Shown here: in pieces, positions 17,951-27,717 of the stretch | How positions within the stretch are numbered: position 1 is the first letter of the stretch | Layout: every line of letters begins with the position of its first letter | NCBI GenBank assembly: GCA_902825775.1 | Contig: CADECF010000006.1 | Coordinates: 198,068 to 262,067 of the forward strand | From: an uncultured Lysobacteraceae bacterium | Lineage (GTDB): Bacteria > Pseudomonadota > Gammaproteobacteria > Xanthomonadales > Xanthomonadaceae | Reading direction: 5' to 3' | Length of the DNA: 64,000 nucleotides | Notes under the pieces: generated by a model | What the model saw: only the letters and a program-made list of their open reading frames with translations | Told to the model about the DNA's origin: nothing | Databases searched by the model: none | Program-made: the position numbers and the translations under genes

Positions 17951-18721
17951 TTACGGTTCGTCGCTCCGGCGTTGCGCTTCGTAGAGCTTGGCGTATTTCA
18001 AGAACGCATAGAAAGCCTGCGTTCTCGCGGCGAAGTATCCGGCCCAGCCATTGAGGAAATAGCGCTTGCCGAAATACAGCTTGGCGAACGCGAACGGCGG
18101 ATACAGCAATAGGCGCAATCCCAGCAACGCAGGGCGACGTGACCGCTTGTGCTCGACCAAACCGCTCGAATAGCGGTTGACCTTGTCGACACGGTCGTGC
18201 AGCCGCGGCTCGCCGTAATGCAGGAACGGCGCGTCGAGGTCGATCGCGCGTCCGTCGATTTCCGGCGCGGCATGCACCGGTACGGCGTTCATGCGTCCGC
18301 GCGAACGGCGGAACAGGCGCAATTGCCAATTGCTGCGCGTCCACGGATGCGGCCAGCGCCAGAACAGCCATTCGCGGCGCGGCAACCGGTAACCGTCGGC
18401 GCGCGGCGCCAGCAGCTCGCGCTCGATCGCGACGCGGCCGGCACCGCTCAAATGCTCGTCGGCGTCGAGCAGCAGCACCCAGTCGTGGCGGGCGCGGTCG
18501 ATCGCGGATTGCTTCTGCGGCCCGTATCCCTTGAACGCTTCGATGTCCACGCGCGCGCCGTGCCGTTGCGCGATGTCGCGCGTGGCGTCGGAGGAATCCG
18601 AATCCAGCACGACGATCTCGTCGCAGAACGCAACACTGGCCAAACAACGCTCCAGCGTGGCGGCGTTGTTGTAGGTGGTCACTACCGCCGACAGCGGCGC
18701 GCGGGCGGCGGGCGCGGTCAT
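17951..18721 (-). CDS. Glycosyltransferase family 2 (WaaE/KdtX-like)
   Basis: 256 aa from ATG 18721-18719 (MTAPAARAPLSAVV). The GT2 N-terminal fold is clear: LSAVVTTYNNAATLERCLASV, DEIVVLDSDSSDATRDIA and a DXD-type LLLDADEHL near residue 80. The C-terminal LFWRWPHPW, HAAPEIDG and the hydrophobic LRLLLYPPFAFAKLYFGKRYF segment are typical of WaaE-like enzymes that decorate the LPS core. The start overlaps the O-antigen ligase stop by 4 bases, placing it third in a leftward surface-polysaccharide operon. The exact sugar added is unknown. Confidence 0.88.
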   Translation of the reverse strand: MTAPAARAPLSAVVTTYNNAATLERCLASVAFCDEIVVLDSDSSDATRDIAQRHGARVDIEAFKGYGPQKQSAIDRARHDWVLLLDADEHLSGAGRVAIERELLAPRADGYRLPRREWLFWRWPHPWTRSNWQLRLFRRSRGRMNAVPVHAAPEIDGRAIDLDAPFLHYGEPRLHDRVDKVNRYSSGLVEHKRSRRPALLGLRLLLYPPFAFAKLYFGKRYFLNGWAGYFAARTQAFYAFLKYAKLYEAQRRSDEP

Positions 18722-20013
18722 CGGTCGCCGCGCGCCAACAAGCTGCCGGCGAACAACGCCGCGAGCATCAGCGTCAATCCGCCCCAGAAGGTAGAATAGA
18801 AGGCCAGGTGCGTGTTGAACGGAAACACGGTGACGCACAGCGCCAGCATCGCCGGGCGCGCGCGTTCGCGCGATGCGGCATCGGCATAGCGCCACGCGTG
18901 CCAGGCCATCGCCGCGCCGGCCAACCACAGCAGCAGGCCGATGGCGCCGGTTTCGCTGAGGATTTCCAATACGATCTGGTGCGCATGCAGCGCCGGTCCG
19001 ACGCCCCATGCCGGCGTCTGCCCGGTGCGCGGATCGCAGTGCGGAAACGCCTCGCGGAAACCGCGCGCGCCGACGCCGTTGATCGGATGCTCGCGCACCA
19101 TGCAAGCCGCGGCGCTCCAGATCCGGCCGCGCCCGGACAGGGCCGTATCGACGCCGCCGTCCTCCTCGGCCAGCGCATGCGTGGTGCGTTCGATGCGATC
19201 GCGCACCTGCGGCGAAGAGAACGTCAGTACCGCCAGCGCGATCGCACCGAAGGCCAACACGCCGGTCAGTTTTTTCCAGCCGAACAGGCGCCAGCCCGAA
19301 AACACCAGAACCAGGCCGTACGTGATCCACGACGCGCGCGCGCCGGCCAGCATCACCACGATGCCGGCCGCAGCGGCCGCCATCAGCCAACCGGCGAAGC
19401 CGAAACGCCGGCCCGCGGCATACAGCAGGAACGGCGACAAACTGGCCAGCACGATGCCCAGCTTGAGATTGCAGGGACCGAGCACGCCGCTCAGCCGGTC
19501 GACCGCGTCCACCGCAGCGGGCGTGCACATCGGCTCGCCGCTGATCGCTCGCTTGATCGCATCCAGGCTCCAGAACAAGGGGCTGGTGCCCGACAAAGCC
19601 TGCAGCAACGCATCCAGCGTCCACACGCCGACGATGATCGCCAGGCCGCCGAACGTGATGCGGCGCCCGCGCGTATCGCCGACTGCGGCGGCGACCAGCC
19701 ACAGGAACGGCAGATAACGCAGATCGACCAGCGATTCGCGCAAGGCGCGGCCCTGGTCGAGCGCGTCGAGCGCGGATACCACTTCCGGCATCCAGTACGC
19801 GAAGAACAGTACGCTGGTCAGCGCCCAGGTCGGGCCGCTCAGCAATGCGGCCGTGCCGCGGAATCGCGCCAACAACAGGCGTACGATCGCGGCCAGCGCA
19901 CCCAGCACCATCACGCCTTCCGCATAGCCCGGCGCCGGCCACAAGGCCACGAACGCCAGCACCCAGGCGGGTGCCCAGCGCCAGCCGGTCGCGTTATCCA
20001 GCGTTTGGGTCAT
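18718..20013 (-). CDS. O-antigen ligase family (Wzy/WaaL) membrane protein
   Basis: 431 aa from ATG 20013-20011 (MTQTLDNATGWRW); the longer ATG at 20145 runs through the upstream gene. About 10-12 hydrophobic helices are visible. The family's large periplasmic loop contains SGRGRIWSAAACMVREHPINGVGARGF-like sequence (about residues 292-318) and HAHQIVLEILSETG, with the conserved arginine and histidine positions used in glycan transfer. It either ligates O-antigen to lipid A-core or acts as a Wzy-like polymerase. The genes on both sides are glycosyltransferases and overlap it by 20 and 4 bases, so the three are translationally coupled. Confidence 0.87.
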   Translation of the reverse strand: MTQTLDNATGWRWAPAWVLAFVALWPAPGYAEGVMVLGALAAIVRLLLARFRGTAALLSGPTWALTSVLFFAYWMPEVVSALDALDQGRALRESLVDLRYLPFLWLVAAAVGDTRGRRITFGGLAIIVGVWTLDALLQALSGTSPLFWSLDAIKRAISGEPMCTPAAVDAVDRLSGVLGPCNLKLGIVLASLSPFLLYAAGRRFGFAGWLMAAAAAGIVVMLAGARASWITYGLVLVFSGWRLFGWKKLTGVLAFGAIALAVLTFSSPQVRDRIERTTHALAEEDGGVDTALSGRGRIWSAAACMVREHPINGVGARGFREAFPHCDPRTGQTPAWGVGPALHAHQIVLEILSETGAIGLLLWLAGAAMAWHAWRYADAASRERARPAMLALCVTVFPFNTHLAFYSTFWGGLTLMLAALFAGSLLARGDR

Positions 20014-21130
20014 GGTCGATGAGCTCTCGGTAGCAGGCGAGCGTCGCGGCTTGCATGGCCTGCAAAGTGTAGGCGGACATCGTAACGGTTGCCGTCGACG
20101 GTTGCGCGAGCAGCTGCAATGCCGCCGCTTCCAGCGCGGCGGCATCGAATGGCGGCGCCGCGCCTTGCGGTTGCAGTTCGCGCAGCAATTCGCCGACGCC
20201 GCCGTGCGCCCAGCCGAGCACGGGCCTGCCGACCGACAACGCCTCGATCACCGTGCGTCCGAATGCTTCGGGTTTGCGCGAGAGCTGCAGCACCAGATCC
20301 GAAGCGGCATAGGCCTGGGCGATAGCGGAAGTCGCCTCTGTTATCGCGACGGCCTCGCCGACACCGCCGGTCGCAGCCGCGGCTTGCAGCTCGGCGATGT
20401 AGCGTTCGCGGCCGCGTTCGCGCGCGCCGGGCATCCACAGGCGGGCGTCGATACCGGCGCGGCGCAATCCGCCGAGCAGGTTGATCGCATCGATATGCCC
20501 TTTAAGGCGCGTACCGCGGCCCGGCAGAAGCAATAAAGGGCCGTCGCCGCGCAGTTGTGGATGCATCGCTGCGACCGCCGCGCGCGCGGTGCGATCTGGC
20601 GATGGCGCGCGCGGAAATTGCGTGGGATCGATGCCGCGCGGGATCACCCGCAATTTGCCCGGATCGGTGCGCGGATAATGCCGCAGCAGATGGTCGCGCA
20701 CCGTCTGCGAAACGCAGATCACGCGGTCGCCGCGGGCCATGATCGCGCTGTAGCGCGACGGCGAGTTGAGCCCGTGCATGGTGGTGACGAAACGCGGCCG
20801 CGGCCCCGCCGGCCAATGGCGCAATGCGCGCCAGCCGATCCAGGCCGGCAAGCGCGAGCGCGCATGCACGATATCGGCGCCGGATGCTGTCAGCAACGTG
20901 CGCAATGCGGACACGTGGCGCAGGGTCCACAGCGACTTGCGGCCGATATCCAATTCGATATGTTCGGCGCCGGCGGCGAGCAACGCCGGCAGCAGACGAC
21001 CGCCCGCGGACACGACGATGGCGCGATGACCGGCGCGTACCAGCGCATCGGCGATTTCGATCGTTGAGCGCTCCACCCCGCCCGATTCGAGCGCGGGCAG
21101 CAATTGCACGACGGTCAGCGCACGGCCCAT
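19994..21130 (-). CDS. Glycosyltransferase family 4
   Basis: 378 aa from ATG 21130-21128 (MGRALTVVQLLPALESGGVERS). The ESGGVERSTIEIADALVRAGH opening is the GT4 acceptor-domain signature. The nucleotide-sugar domain has LLLPGRGTRLKGH, and the E-X7-E motif appears as RKPEAFGRTVIEALSVGRPVLG near residue 295-315. It transfers a sugar from a nucleotide donor during LPS core or O-antigen synthesis in the cytosol. It is first in the leftward three-gene unit and overlaps the ligase gene by 20 bases. The specific linkage cannot be assigned. Confidence 0.9.
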   Translation of the reverse strand: MGRALTVVQLLPALESGGVERSTIEIADALVRAGHRAIVVSAGGRLLPALLAAGAEHIELDIGRKSLWTLRHVSALRTLLTASGADIVHARSRLPAWIGWRALRHWPAGPRPRFVTTMHGLNSPSRYSAIMARGDRVICVSQTVRDHLLRHYPRTDPGKLRVIPRGIDPTQFPRAPSPDRTARAAVAAMHPQLRGDGPLLLLPGRGTRLKGHIDAINLLGGLRRAGIDARLWMPGARERGRERYIAELQAAAATGGVGEAVAITEATSAIAQAYAASDLVLQLSRKPEAFGRTVIEALSVGRPVLGWAHGGVGELLRELQPQGAAPPFDAAALEAAALQLLAQPSTATVTMSAYTLQAMQAATLACYRELIDHDPNAG

Positions 21131-21149
21131 GCCGTCGTCGCAGCGGCGG

Positions 21150-21353
21150 TCAGTCGGCCAGGACGAAATGCGCCCCGCAATACGGGCACTGCGATTCACC
21201 GCCCTCGTCCTCGATCGCCAGATAGACGCGCGGATGCGAATTCCACAAAGCCATCGACGGCAACGGGCAGCTCAGCGGCAGGTCGCTGCGATGCACTTCG
21301 TAGCGCTTCTGAGCATTGGCGGGCGAAGAGGCGGTGGGGGTCTGATCGGGCAT
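21150..21353 (-). CDS. Small zinc-finger domain protein (zf-CHCC type)
   Basis: 67 aa. The middle and C-terminus show LPLSCPLPSMALWNSHPRVY followed by a C-P-Y-C-G-A-H-F motif, fitting the zf-CHCC family related to the NDUFS6 zinc subunit. Such proteins are common single-domain cytosolic proteins in beta- and gammaproteobacteria, without an assigned role that I know of. The gene ends 19 bases before the GT4 start and may be first in that operon. Confidence 0.8.
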   Translation of the reverse strand: MPDQTPTASSPANAQKRYEVHRSDLPLSCPLPSMALWNSHPRVYLAIEDEGGESQCPYCGAHFVLAD

Positions 21354-21442
21354 GGCGCGGTGGACCGGCTGAGCGATGGCCTTAGTTTACCCCGCCGCCG
21401 GTTTTCCCGCCTTTCGTGGCAGCGGCTTTTGCGAGATCGGCG

Positions 21443-21577
21443 CTCATGGGAGAGGCTTTATAGGAGCGGCTTTTGTAGGAGCGACTTCGGCCACGAGCTT
21501 TTTTAGCTGTCATCCCGAGCGAAGCGAGGGATCTGCTCTCACGACTAAGCAGATCCCTCGCTTCGCTCGGGATGGCA
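21443..21577. repeat. Adjacent palindromes, families A and D
   Basis: Degenerate family A half-sites (GGAGCGGCTTTTGTAGGAGC) precede a near-perfect family D palindrome, TCATCCCGAGCGAAGCGAGG paired with CCTCGCTTCGCTCGGGATGG (about 21510-21577). It lies in the 236-base gap between the zinc-finger and pirin genes. Confidence 0.85.
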
Positions 21578-21589
21578 GCAGATCAAGAA

Positions 21590-22303
21590 CTACACCGGCA
21601 GATCGAACAGGAGTACATCCGCAACCTCATCGCCCGCGCCACGGATTTTCAGTTCGCCGGTCTCCTCGGCGATGCCCAACGCATCGCCTGCGGAAAGCAT
21701 CCGGCCATCCACCTCGGCCGCGCCCTGCGCCACGTGCAACCAATAGCGGCGTTGCGGCTGCAACGCCCAATCCGTCGTTTCGCCGGGGCCGAGCAGAACG
21801 CCGCGCAGCCAGGCTTGCTGGCGTATCGCGATGCTGCCGTCGGCGCCGTCCGGCGACGCCAGCAACGCCCATCGATCGCGACGCGCCTGCGGGTCGAAAG
21901 CGCGCTGCGCATAGGCGGGCGGCGTGTTGGACCGATCCGGTTGGATCCAGATCTGCAGGAAGTGCACCGGTTCGCTGTCGGAGCCGTTGAACTCGCTGTG
22001 TTCGATGCCGCTGCCGGCGCTCATCCATTGCAATTCGCCCGGCCGCAGCACGCCGCCGGCATCGGACAGGCTGTCGCGGTGCGCCAACGCCCCCGACAGC
22101 ACATAGCTCAGGATTTCCATGTTGGCGTGGCGATGCGGCGCGAAACCGCCGCCGGGCGCGACGCGGTCCTCGTTGATCACCCGCAACGGGCCGAAACCCA
22201 TCCACTTCGGATCGTGGTAATGCCCGAACGAGAACGTGTGGCGGCTGTCGAGCCAACCCACGTCGACGCGTCCCCGTTCGCTGGCGGAACGCTGGATGCG
22301 CAT
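21590..22303 (-). CDS. Pirin family cupin protein
   Basis: 237 aa. The N-terminal cupin carries the pirin metal motif FAPHRHANMEILSYVLSGAL near residue 54 (two His, one Glu) with the fourth ligand in SAGSGIEHSEFN near residue 103. The opening DSRHTFSFGHYHDPKWMGFGPLRVINED is the family signature. The bacterial YhhW-like subgroup (~230 aa) includes proteins with quercetin 2,3-dioxygenase activity, but the physiological substrate is not predictable here. It is followed by a family D palindrome and preceded at 51 bases by the yceI gene in the same direction, perhaps co-transcribed. Confidence 0.93.
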   Translation of the reverse strand: MRIQRSASERGRVDVGWLDSRHTFSFGHYHDPKWMGFGPLRVINEDRVAPGGGFAPHRHANMEILSYVLSGALAHRDSLSDAGGVLRPGELQWMSAGSGIEHSEFNGSDSEPVHFLQIWIQPDRSNTPPAYAQRAFDPQARRDRWALLASPDGADGSIAIRQQAWLRGVLLGPGETTDWALQPQRRYWLHVAQGAAEVDGRMLSAGDALGIAEETGELKIRGAGDEVADVLLFDLPV

Positions 22304-22354
22304 GGCGATCTCCGTATAACGCCGCCGCGTCGTGCGACGCGGCGGCCTGAGCGA

Positions 22355-22945
22355 TTATTGCTTGGCGTCTTCCGGCTTGGCCACCATCGCTTCGGTGGTG
22401 ATGCGCAGTTCGACTTCGTCGCTGACGTTGGGCACGAACTTGCCGACGCCGAAATCGCTGCGCTTGATCGTGGCCTTGGCGTCGAAGCCGATCGCGGCGC
22501 GCTTGGCCATCGGATGGTCGGCGGCTTTGTTCAAGGTCACGTCGAGCACCACCGGTTTGGTCTGGTCCTTGATGGTCAGATTGCCGGTGACTTTGAGCTT
22601 GTCCTTGCCGACCGCTTCGACCTTGGTGCTCTTGAAGGTGGCGTTGGGGTATTTCTCGGCTTCGAAAAAGTCGGCGCTGCGAAGGTGTTCGTTGAAATCC
22701 GGCACGAAACCGTCGATGCCGGCCAACGGCAAAGTGACCTCCACGCTGGAGGCGCCCACCTTGTCGGCGTCGTACACCAAGGTGCCGTCGACCTGGCCGA
22801 AATTGACGGACGGGTGCGAGAAGCCGAAATGGCTCCAGCTGGCCAGCACCACGGTGTGGTTGGGATCGAGCTTGTATGTGAGCGGTGCGGCGAACGCCGA
22901 GGCGGCGGTCAGGGCGAGGGCGGCGGCAAGTACGAGGCGTCTCAT
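22355..22945 (-). CDS. YceI family periplasmic lipid-binding-like protein
   Basis: 196 aa with a signal peptide (MRRLVLAAALALTAASAFA) cleaved before APLTYKLDPNHT. The lipocalin-like YceI barrel is marked by YKLDPNHTVVLASWSHFGFS, LRSADFFEAEKYPNATFKST and the KVTGNLTIKDQTKPVVLDV strand. YceI proteins bind isoprenoid-type lipids in the periplasm, and some are induced by base or oxidative stress. It is upstream of the pirin gene in the same direction with a 51-base gap. Confidence 0.94.
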   Translation of the reverse strand: MRRLVLAAALALTAASAFAAPLTYKLDPNHTVVLASWSHFGFSHPSVNFGQVDGTLVYDADKVGASSVEVTLPLAGIDGFVPDFNEHLRSADFFEAEKYPNATFKSTKVEAVGKDKLKVTGNLTIKDQTKPVVLDVTLNKAADHPMAKRAAIGFDAKATIKRSDFGVGKFVPNVSDEVELRITTEAMVAKPEDAKQ

Positions 22946-23107
22946 CTTCTACTCTCCATGCGAAAGGTGGCGCCACAGTGAGGCAGCGCTGGGGTGAACG
23001 GGTTCTCGACCGGACCGCGTGTCGTCGCGGCGTGCGGCAAGGGCCTGCAGTGTAGAGTTCGTTCGGTTAAGCGATAGCCACGCCACCGGAACGGATTAGT
23101 CGCATTC

Positions 23108-24076
23108 GTGGAACCAATACAGACTACCCCCGGCCATTCAAACCAAATTTGGGCCGTCAGCGATGGGCACGCCGGCAACCGGCGGCAGGCTTTGGCACTG
23201 GCGGCAGCCCTGGATCTCGGGCCGGCCGACGAACAGATTCTGGACCCGCGGATCCCGTGGCGATGGTTCGCGCCGCGGCGCTGGCCGGGTGCAGTGCGGG
23301 CCTTCGGTGCGGAGTTCGCCGACCGCTCCGCGCCCTCGCTGGCGATCGGCTGTGGCCGGCAGGCGGCGCTCGCCACGCGCTTGCTGCGCGAACGCGGCGC
23401 CAGGACGGTGCAGATCCTCGATCCGCGGCTGGATCCGCGACATTGGGATCTGGTGATCGCGCCCGAGCACGACGGGCTGCGCGGCGACAATGTCATTCCC
23501 CTGCTCGGCAGCCTGCATCCGGTCGACGACGCATGGCTGGCGCAGGCGCGCACGCGTTTCGCCGCTTTCGCGGACTTGCCGCGGCCGCGCACTGCGCTGC
23601 TGCTCGGTGGCGACAGCGCGCATGTGCGGTTCGGACGCATGGCTTTCGAAGTGCTGGCGTCCAAACTCGAAGCCGCGCTGGCGCGCGACGGCGGCAGCGT
23701 GCTGATCACCCTCTCGCGACGTACGCCGCACGATTTGCGCGAGGCGTTGCGCCATCGCTACGACGAAACGCCCGGCGTGGTGTGGCGTGGCGAAGAGGAT
23801 GGCCACAATCCCTACCCCGGCCTGTTGGGCTGGGCCGACCGTATCGTCTGTTCGCCGGACTCGGTCAACATGATTTCCGAAGCCTGCGCGACGCGTGCGC
23901 CAGTCTTCGTATTCGATCCGCAGCGGGTCGGCGGCCGGCCGCGGCGTTTCCTCGATGCGCTGCTGCAGCGCGGACGCATCCGTGCGATGGACACCGTGCT
24001 GGCGCCGTTTGCGGTCGAACCCTTGCGCGAGACCGCGCGCGTGGCGGCGGAAGTGCGTGCGCGGCTGGATCTGTAG
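23108..24076 (+). CDS. ELM1/GtrOC1-like family protein (DUF1022)
   Basis: 322 aa from a GTG start at 23108; no good in-frame ATG exists before the conserved IWAVSDGHAGNRRQALALAAAL opening. The internal VIAPEHDGLRGDNVI and LLLGGDSAH segments and the C-terminal WADRIVCSPDSVNMISEACAT are hallmarks of the mitochondrial-fission ELM1-like family, which has a GT-B glycosyltransferase-like fold. In bacteria the function is unclear; a sugar-transfer role in the envelope is plausible. The stop TAG at 24074-24076 is supplied by the first bases of a large palindromic repeat. Confidence 0.85.
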   Translation: MEPIQTTPGHSNQIWAVSDGHAGNRRQALALAAALDLGPADEQILDPRIPWRWFAPRRWPGAVRAFGAEFADRSAPSLAIGCGRQAALATRLLRERGARTVQILDPRLDPRHWDLVIAPEHDGLRGDNVIPLLGSLHPVDDAWLAQARTRFAAFADLPRPRTALLLGGDSAHVRFGRMAFEVLASKLEAALARDGGSVLITLSRRTPHDLREALRHRYDETPGVVWRGEEDGHNPYPGLLGWADRIVCSPDSVNMISEACATRAPVFVFDPQRVGGRPRRFLDALLQRGRIRAMDTVLAPFAVEPLRETARVAAEVRARLDL

Positions 24077-24280
24077 AGCGGAGCTTGCTCCGCTGCTATT
24101 GCTTTATGCCGTCATCCCCGCGAAGGCGGGATCCAGCGACTTTGCCGTGGCTTTGTAGAGCGGGGCTTGCCCCGCTGCTCTTTGCTGTGCGACAGGTGAA
24201 GAGCCAAGTCGCCGGATCCCCGCCTTCGCGGGGATGACGGCTTTTAGGGCGAGAGCAGCGGAGCAAGCTCCGCTCTACAG
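24071..24280. repeat. Nested palindromic repeat cluster (families B and C)
   Basis: A 210-base nested structure. The outer arms are family B (CTGTAGAGCGGAGCTTGCTC at 24071 and its complement ending at 24280). Inside are family C arms (CCGTCATCCCCGCGAAGGCG paired with CGCCTTCGCGGGGATGACGG). At the centre is a further family B palindrome (AGCGGGGCTTGCCCCGCT). The outer left arm contains the ELM1 stop codon, and the right edge lies 2 bases before the glnE stop, so both converging genes end at its borders. Confidence 0.9.
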
Positions 24281-24282
24281 AA

Positions 24283-27087
24283 CTATTGCGGAAACGTGGC
24301 GGCGAAATCGAGGCCGGAGCCGCGTGCCGCATCGCGTATCGCCGTGCGCGCCGGCGCCAGGCTCTCGTCGTGGGCCACCAGGCGTTGCCGGCGATCGAGC
24401 GTGCAAGCCAATCCCGACGCGAGCAGCGAAGTATGCGCATCGCGCAATGCGCCAGCCGCGGATGCGTCCAGCGCGCCGGCCGAGCTCGCGGCGGCTATCA
24501 GACCCGGTGTGTCCCGCGGGCGCAGCAGTTGCGGATGCCCGTGCGAATCGCGCAATACGAGATACTGCAGCAAGAATTCGAGATCGACCAGACCACCCTC
24601 GCCCTGTTTCAGATCGAACCGTGCGGCATCGGAGCGATCCAGCTCGGCGCGCATCTTGGCGCGCATCGCCGCCACGTCGCCGCGCAATTTCTGCGGATCG
24701 CGCTGGCGCGACAAAGTCCCGCTGCGCACGCTTTCGAACGCTTCCAATAGCGCAGCGTCGCCGGCGATGCCGCGCGCCCGCACCAACGCCTGGTGCTCCC
24801 AGGTCCATGCGCGCTCGCGTTGATAGTCGGCGAAACTGGCCAGCGTCGATACCAGCAAGCCCTTGGCGCCATCCGGACGCAGGCGCACGTCGATCTCGTA
24901 CAGCTTGCCGGCGGCCGTGGGCGCGCCGAGCAGCGCCACCAGCTTCTGCGCGAGCCGCGCGTAATAGCGCGACGCTTCCAGCGAACGCGCGCCATCGGAA
25001 TGCGCGCCGTCCGCAGCGTCGTACAGGAACACCAAATCGAGATCGGAACCGAATCCCAGCTCCTCTCCGCCGAGACTGCCGTAACCGAGCACTGCGAAGC
25101 GCGCACCAGGCACCGTGCCGTGCGCGGCGGCGGTTTCGGAGATCGCCAGGCGCAACGCGATGGCCACCACCGCGTCGGCCAGCCAGGCCAGCTGCCGCGT
25201 GCTGTCGCTGGCGTTTTGGCGCGCATCGAGCACGGCCAACGCGATCCGGAAACTGAGCGCGTGGCGTTTCTCGTTGAGCGCCTGCAGCGTCGCCTCGGTA
25301 TCGCCGTCCGCGGCGCCGATGGCGGCTTCGCATTCGGCGCGCAACGCATCGCGCTGCGGCAGCGGCCCGGCGGCGCGCGCGTCGAGCAATTCGTCGAGCA
25401 GCAAGGGATGCGCGGCCAAGCGTTCGGCGAGCAAAGCGCTGCGGGCGACGGCATCGACCAGGCGCCGCAACGCCTCGGGCTGCTCGTCGAGCAGAGCGAG
25501 GTAGCTGCTGCGGCGCAGGATGTTCTTCAGCAACGCCAGCGCGCGCTGCAACGCGGCGTCGGGCTGGCGCGATCGCGCGGCGGCTTGCAGCAGGGCCGGC
25601 ACCACGCAATCCAGTCTGGCGCGCGCGGCATCCGGCAGATCGCGCACGCCGGGCGTGCGTACGAAGTCGCGCAGTTGCGCATCGAGCGCCGAGGCTTCCT
25701 CGAAACCGTTGTCGGCAAGAGCCGACGCCGCGCCCGCTTCGGGCAAAGCGCGCCAGTATGCGGCGAGCGCCGTCGGTTCGGCACGGCGTTGGTGCGTGGC
25801 CAGCAACGCTTCGAACTCTGCCGCTACGCGTCCGCGATGCGCATCCAATTGCTCGCGCAAGGCCGGCCATCCGGCAAAACCGCAGCCTTCCGCGATGCGC
25901 AGCCTCTCGACCGTGTCTTCGGGCAGCGCATGCGTCTGCGCGTCGCGCAACATCTGCAGACGGTTCTCGAGTTTGCGCAGGAAGCGGTAGGCGGCCGCCA
26001 GCGCCGCGCCGACGCCGGGTTCGATTTGCCGCGCTTCGACCAGCGCCTGCAGCGCGGGCAGCAAGCGTCGCTGCTGCAATGCCGGTTCGCGTCCGCCGCG
26101 GATCAGCTGCAAGGCTTGGGCGAGGAATTCGATCTCGCGGATGCCGCCCGGCCCGCGCTTGATGTCGTCGGCCAGTTCCTTGCGCGCGACTTCGGCGGCG
26201 ATCGCCGCCTTCATTTCGCGCAAACCGGCCAATGCGCCGTAATCCAGGTAACGGCGGTAGACGAAAGGCCGCAACGTGTCGAGAAAACGTTCGCCGGCTT
26301 CGATGTCGCCGGCCACAGGCCGCGCCTTCAGCCAGGCATAGCGTTCCCAGTCGCGGCCTTCGCGCTGGAAGTACTGTTCCATCGCAGCGAACGACAGGGC
26401 TACGCGGCCGGCGTTGCCGAACGGGCGCAGGCGCAGATCGACGCGATGGCTGAAGCCGTCGACCGTGGTCTCGTCGAGCAGTTTGGCCAACTGCTGGCCG
26501 AGCCGCGCGAAATAGTCTTCGGCGTGCAGGCCGCGCGCGCCATCGCTTTCGCCGTTTTCCGGATAGGCGTAGACCAGGTCGACATCGGAACTGAAATTCA
26601 GCTCGCCGCCGCCGAGCTTGCCCAGGCCGAACACGACCAGCCGCAGCGGTGCGCCGTCGCCGGATCGCACTGTGCCGTAACGTTGCGCGAATTCGGTTTC
26701 CAGCGCTTCCAGCGCAGCCTGGAGACAGGTTTCGGCCAGGCGGGTGCTGCCGGCGAGAGTGGCGTCGACATCGTCGAGCCCGAGCGTGTCGCGCCAGATC
26801 AGTCGCGCGGATTCGGCGGTGCGGTAGCGGCGCAACAGCATCGGCCAGTCGCTGCGGTTGGCGGCATCGAGTACGGGCGGCGGCGACGGGCCGGTCTGCG
26901 CATCGTCCGCCAAACGTGCGAGCAGATCGGGTTGCCGGGCCAGCACGCCGACTGCGAAATCGCTTGCGATCGCCACCGCGCGGCATTGCGTCAGCAGCGC
27001 GTCCGACCACGCAAGATTGGGCGCAACCGCACGCAGTTGCGCGATGGCGCGGTCGGCGATGACATCGAGAGCGGCGGGAGTGTCCAC
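24283..27087 (-). CDS. glnE: Bifunctional glutamine synthetase adenylyltransferase/adenylyl-removing enzyme
   Basis: 934 aa from a GTG at 27087-27085 ([12 protein letters not shown]). GlnE adenylylates or deadenylylates glutamine synthetase in response to nitrogen status relayed by PII. Two nucleotidyltransferase domains are visible, each with a GxGxLGGxEL...S/GSDxDLV motif: [20 protein letters not shown] near residue 150 (adenylyl-removing half) and [20 protein letters not shown] near residue 668 (adenylyl-transferring half). Family-typical [13 protein letters not shown] and [13 protein letters not shown] follow each. Length is normal. The stop lies 2 bases from the nested palindrome. Confidence 0.97.
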   Translation of the reverse strand: MDTPAALDVIADRAIAQLRAVAPNLAWSDALLTQCRAVAIASDFAVGVLARQPDLLARLADDAQTGPSPPPVLDAANRSDWPMLLRRYRTAESARLIWRDTLGLDDVDATLAGSTRLAETCLQAALEALETEFAQRYGTVRSGDGAPLRLVVFGLGKLGGGELNFSSDVDLVYAYPENGESDGARGLHAEDYFARLGQQLAKLLDETTVDGFSHRVDLRLRPFGNAGRVALSFAAMEQYFQREGRDWERYAWLKARPVAGDIEAGERFLDTLRPFVYRRYLDYGALAGLREMKAAIAAEVARKELADDIKRGPGGIREIEFLAQALQLIRGGREPALQQRRLLPALQALVEARQIEPGVGAALAAAYRFLRKLENRLQMLRDAQTHALPEDTVERLRIAEGCGFAGWPALREQLDAHRGRVAAEFEALLATHQRRAEPTALAAYWRALPEAGAASALADNGFEEASALDAQLRDFVRTPGVRDLPDAARARLDCVVPALLQAAARSRQPDAALQRALALLKNILRRSSYLALLDEQPEALRRLVDAVARSALLAERLAAHPLLLDELLDARAAGPLPQRDALRAECEAAIGAADGDTEATLQALNEKRHALSFRIALAVLDARQNASDSTRQLAWLADAVVAIALRLAISETAAAHGTVPGARFAVLGYGSLGGEELGFGSDLDLVFLYDAADGAHSDGARSLEASRYYARLAQKLVALLGAPTAAGKLYEIDVRLRPDGAKGLLVSTLASFADYQRERAWTWEHQALVRARGIAGDAALLEAFESVRSGTLSRQRDPQKLRGDVAAMRAKMRAELDRSDAARFDLKQGEGGLVDLEFLLQYLVLRDSHGHPQLLRPRDTPGLIAAASSAGALDASAAGALRDAHTSLLASGLACTLDRRQRLVAHDESLAPARTAIRDAARGSGLDFAATFPQ

Positions 27088-27327
27088 GCCGCGATTGTGT
27101 CATGGCGACTCCTGTTTTAAGCCGTTATCCCGGCTCGCGCAGGGAGCCCGCGTCGTTGCGGTCGTTCTGTAGAGCGGAGCTCGCTCCGCTGCTCTTGCTT
27201 TACGCCGTCATCCCAGCGAACGCTGGGACCCATTTTGCTCTTGCCCCTAAAGCCGTCATCCCCGCGAAGGCGGGATCCCGTGACTTCGCTCTTGGCCCAG
27301 GCCGACGTAGCCGGTGACTGACACAGA

Positions 27328-27652
27328 GACTCGCGCCATGGAAAAAAGCTTCCGCGCTGCGCGCGGGTCACTTTCTTTGCTGGCCCAAAGAAAGTAACCC
27401 AAGAAAGGGCCCGAAGCTTAAGTGATTCGAAGCACCTGAAAGGCTACAGGTGGTCAGACTTTCGTCGTGGTTGACCTTCTTACGCAGGCATTAGATTTTG
27501 ATTCGTCGCAATTGGGTGACGTGGCTTTTGCGGATTGGCGCCAAGCAGGCGTTTGGTTGATCGCATCTAAGCATCGAAGCGACGGGGAACGCCGAGGGCG
27601 ACGAGGAGGGGCCAAGAACACGGGTTGCAGCTCGCCGTAATCCATTCCAAAA
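27328..27652 (+). repeat. Long dispersed intergenic repeat, copy 3
   Basis: Aligns with 14940-15272 from GACTCGCGCCATGGAAAAAA through GTTGACCTTCTTACGCAGGC, ATTAGATTTTGATTCG and GACGTGGCTTTTGCGGA to CCAAGAACACGGGTTGC. It diverges mainly in the middle and at the right end, where a family B palindrome begins. Confidence 0.8.
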
Positions 27653-27717
27653 GCAGCGGAGCAAGCTCCGCTCTACAAGGCTGGGCAAGACGGAATCCGG
27701 AGCGCAGGCAGAAAAAA

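Noticed and set aside
17951-19942. 663-codon minus frame that could look like a ligase-glycosyltransferase fusion
   Set aside because: Only its last ~256 codons are the GT2 gene; the upstream part is an out-of-frame reading of the O-antigen ligase gene. The GT2 ATG at 18721 overlaps the ligase stop.
24793-27120. 775-codon + strand frame and a 942-codon minus frame over glnE
   Set aside because: They run over both catalytic domains of glnE in other frames and have no family motifs.
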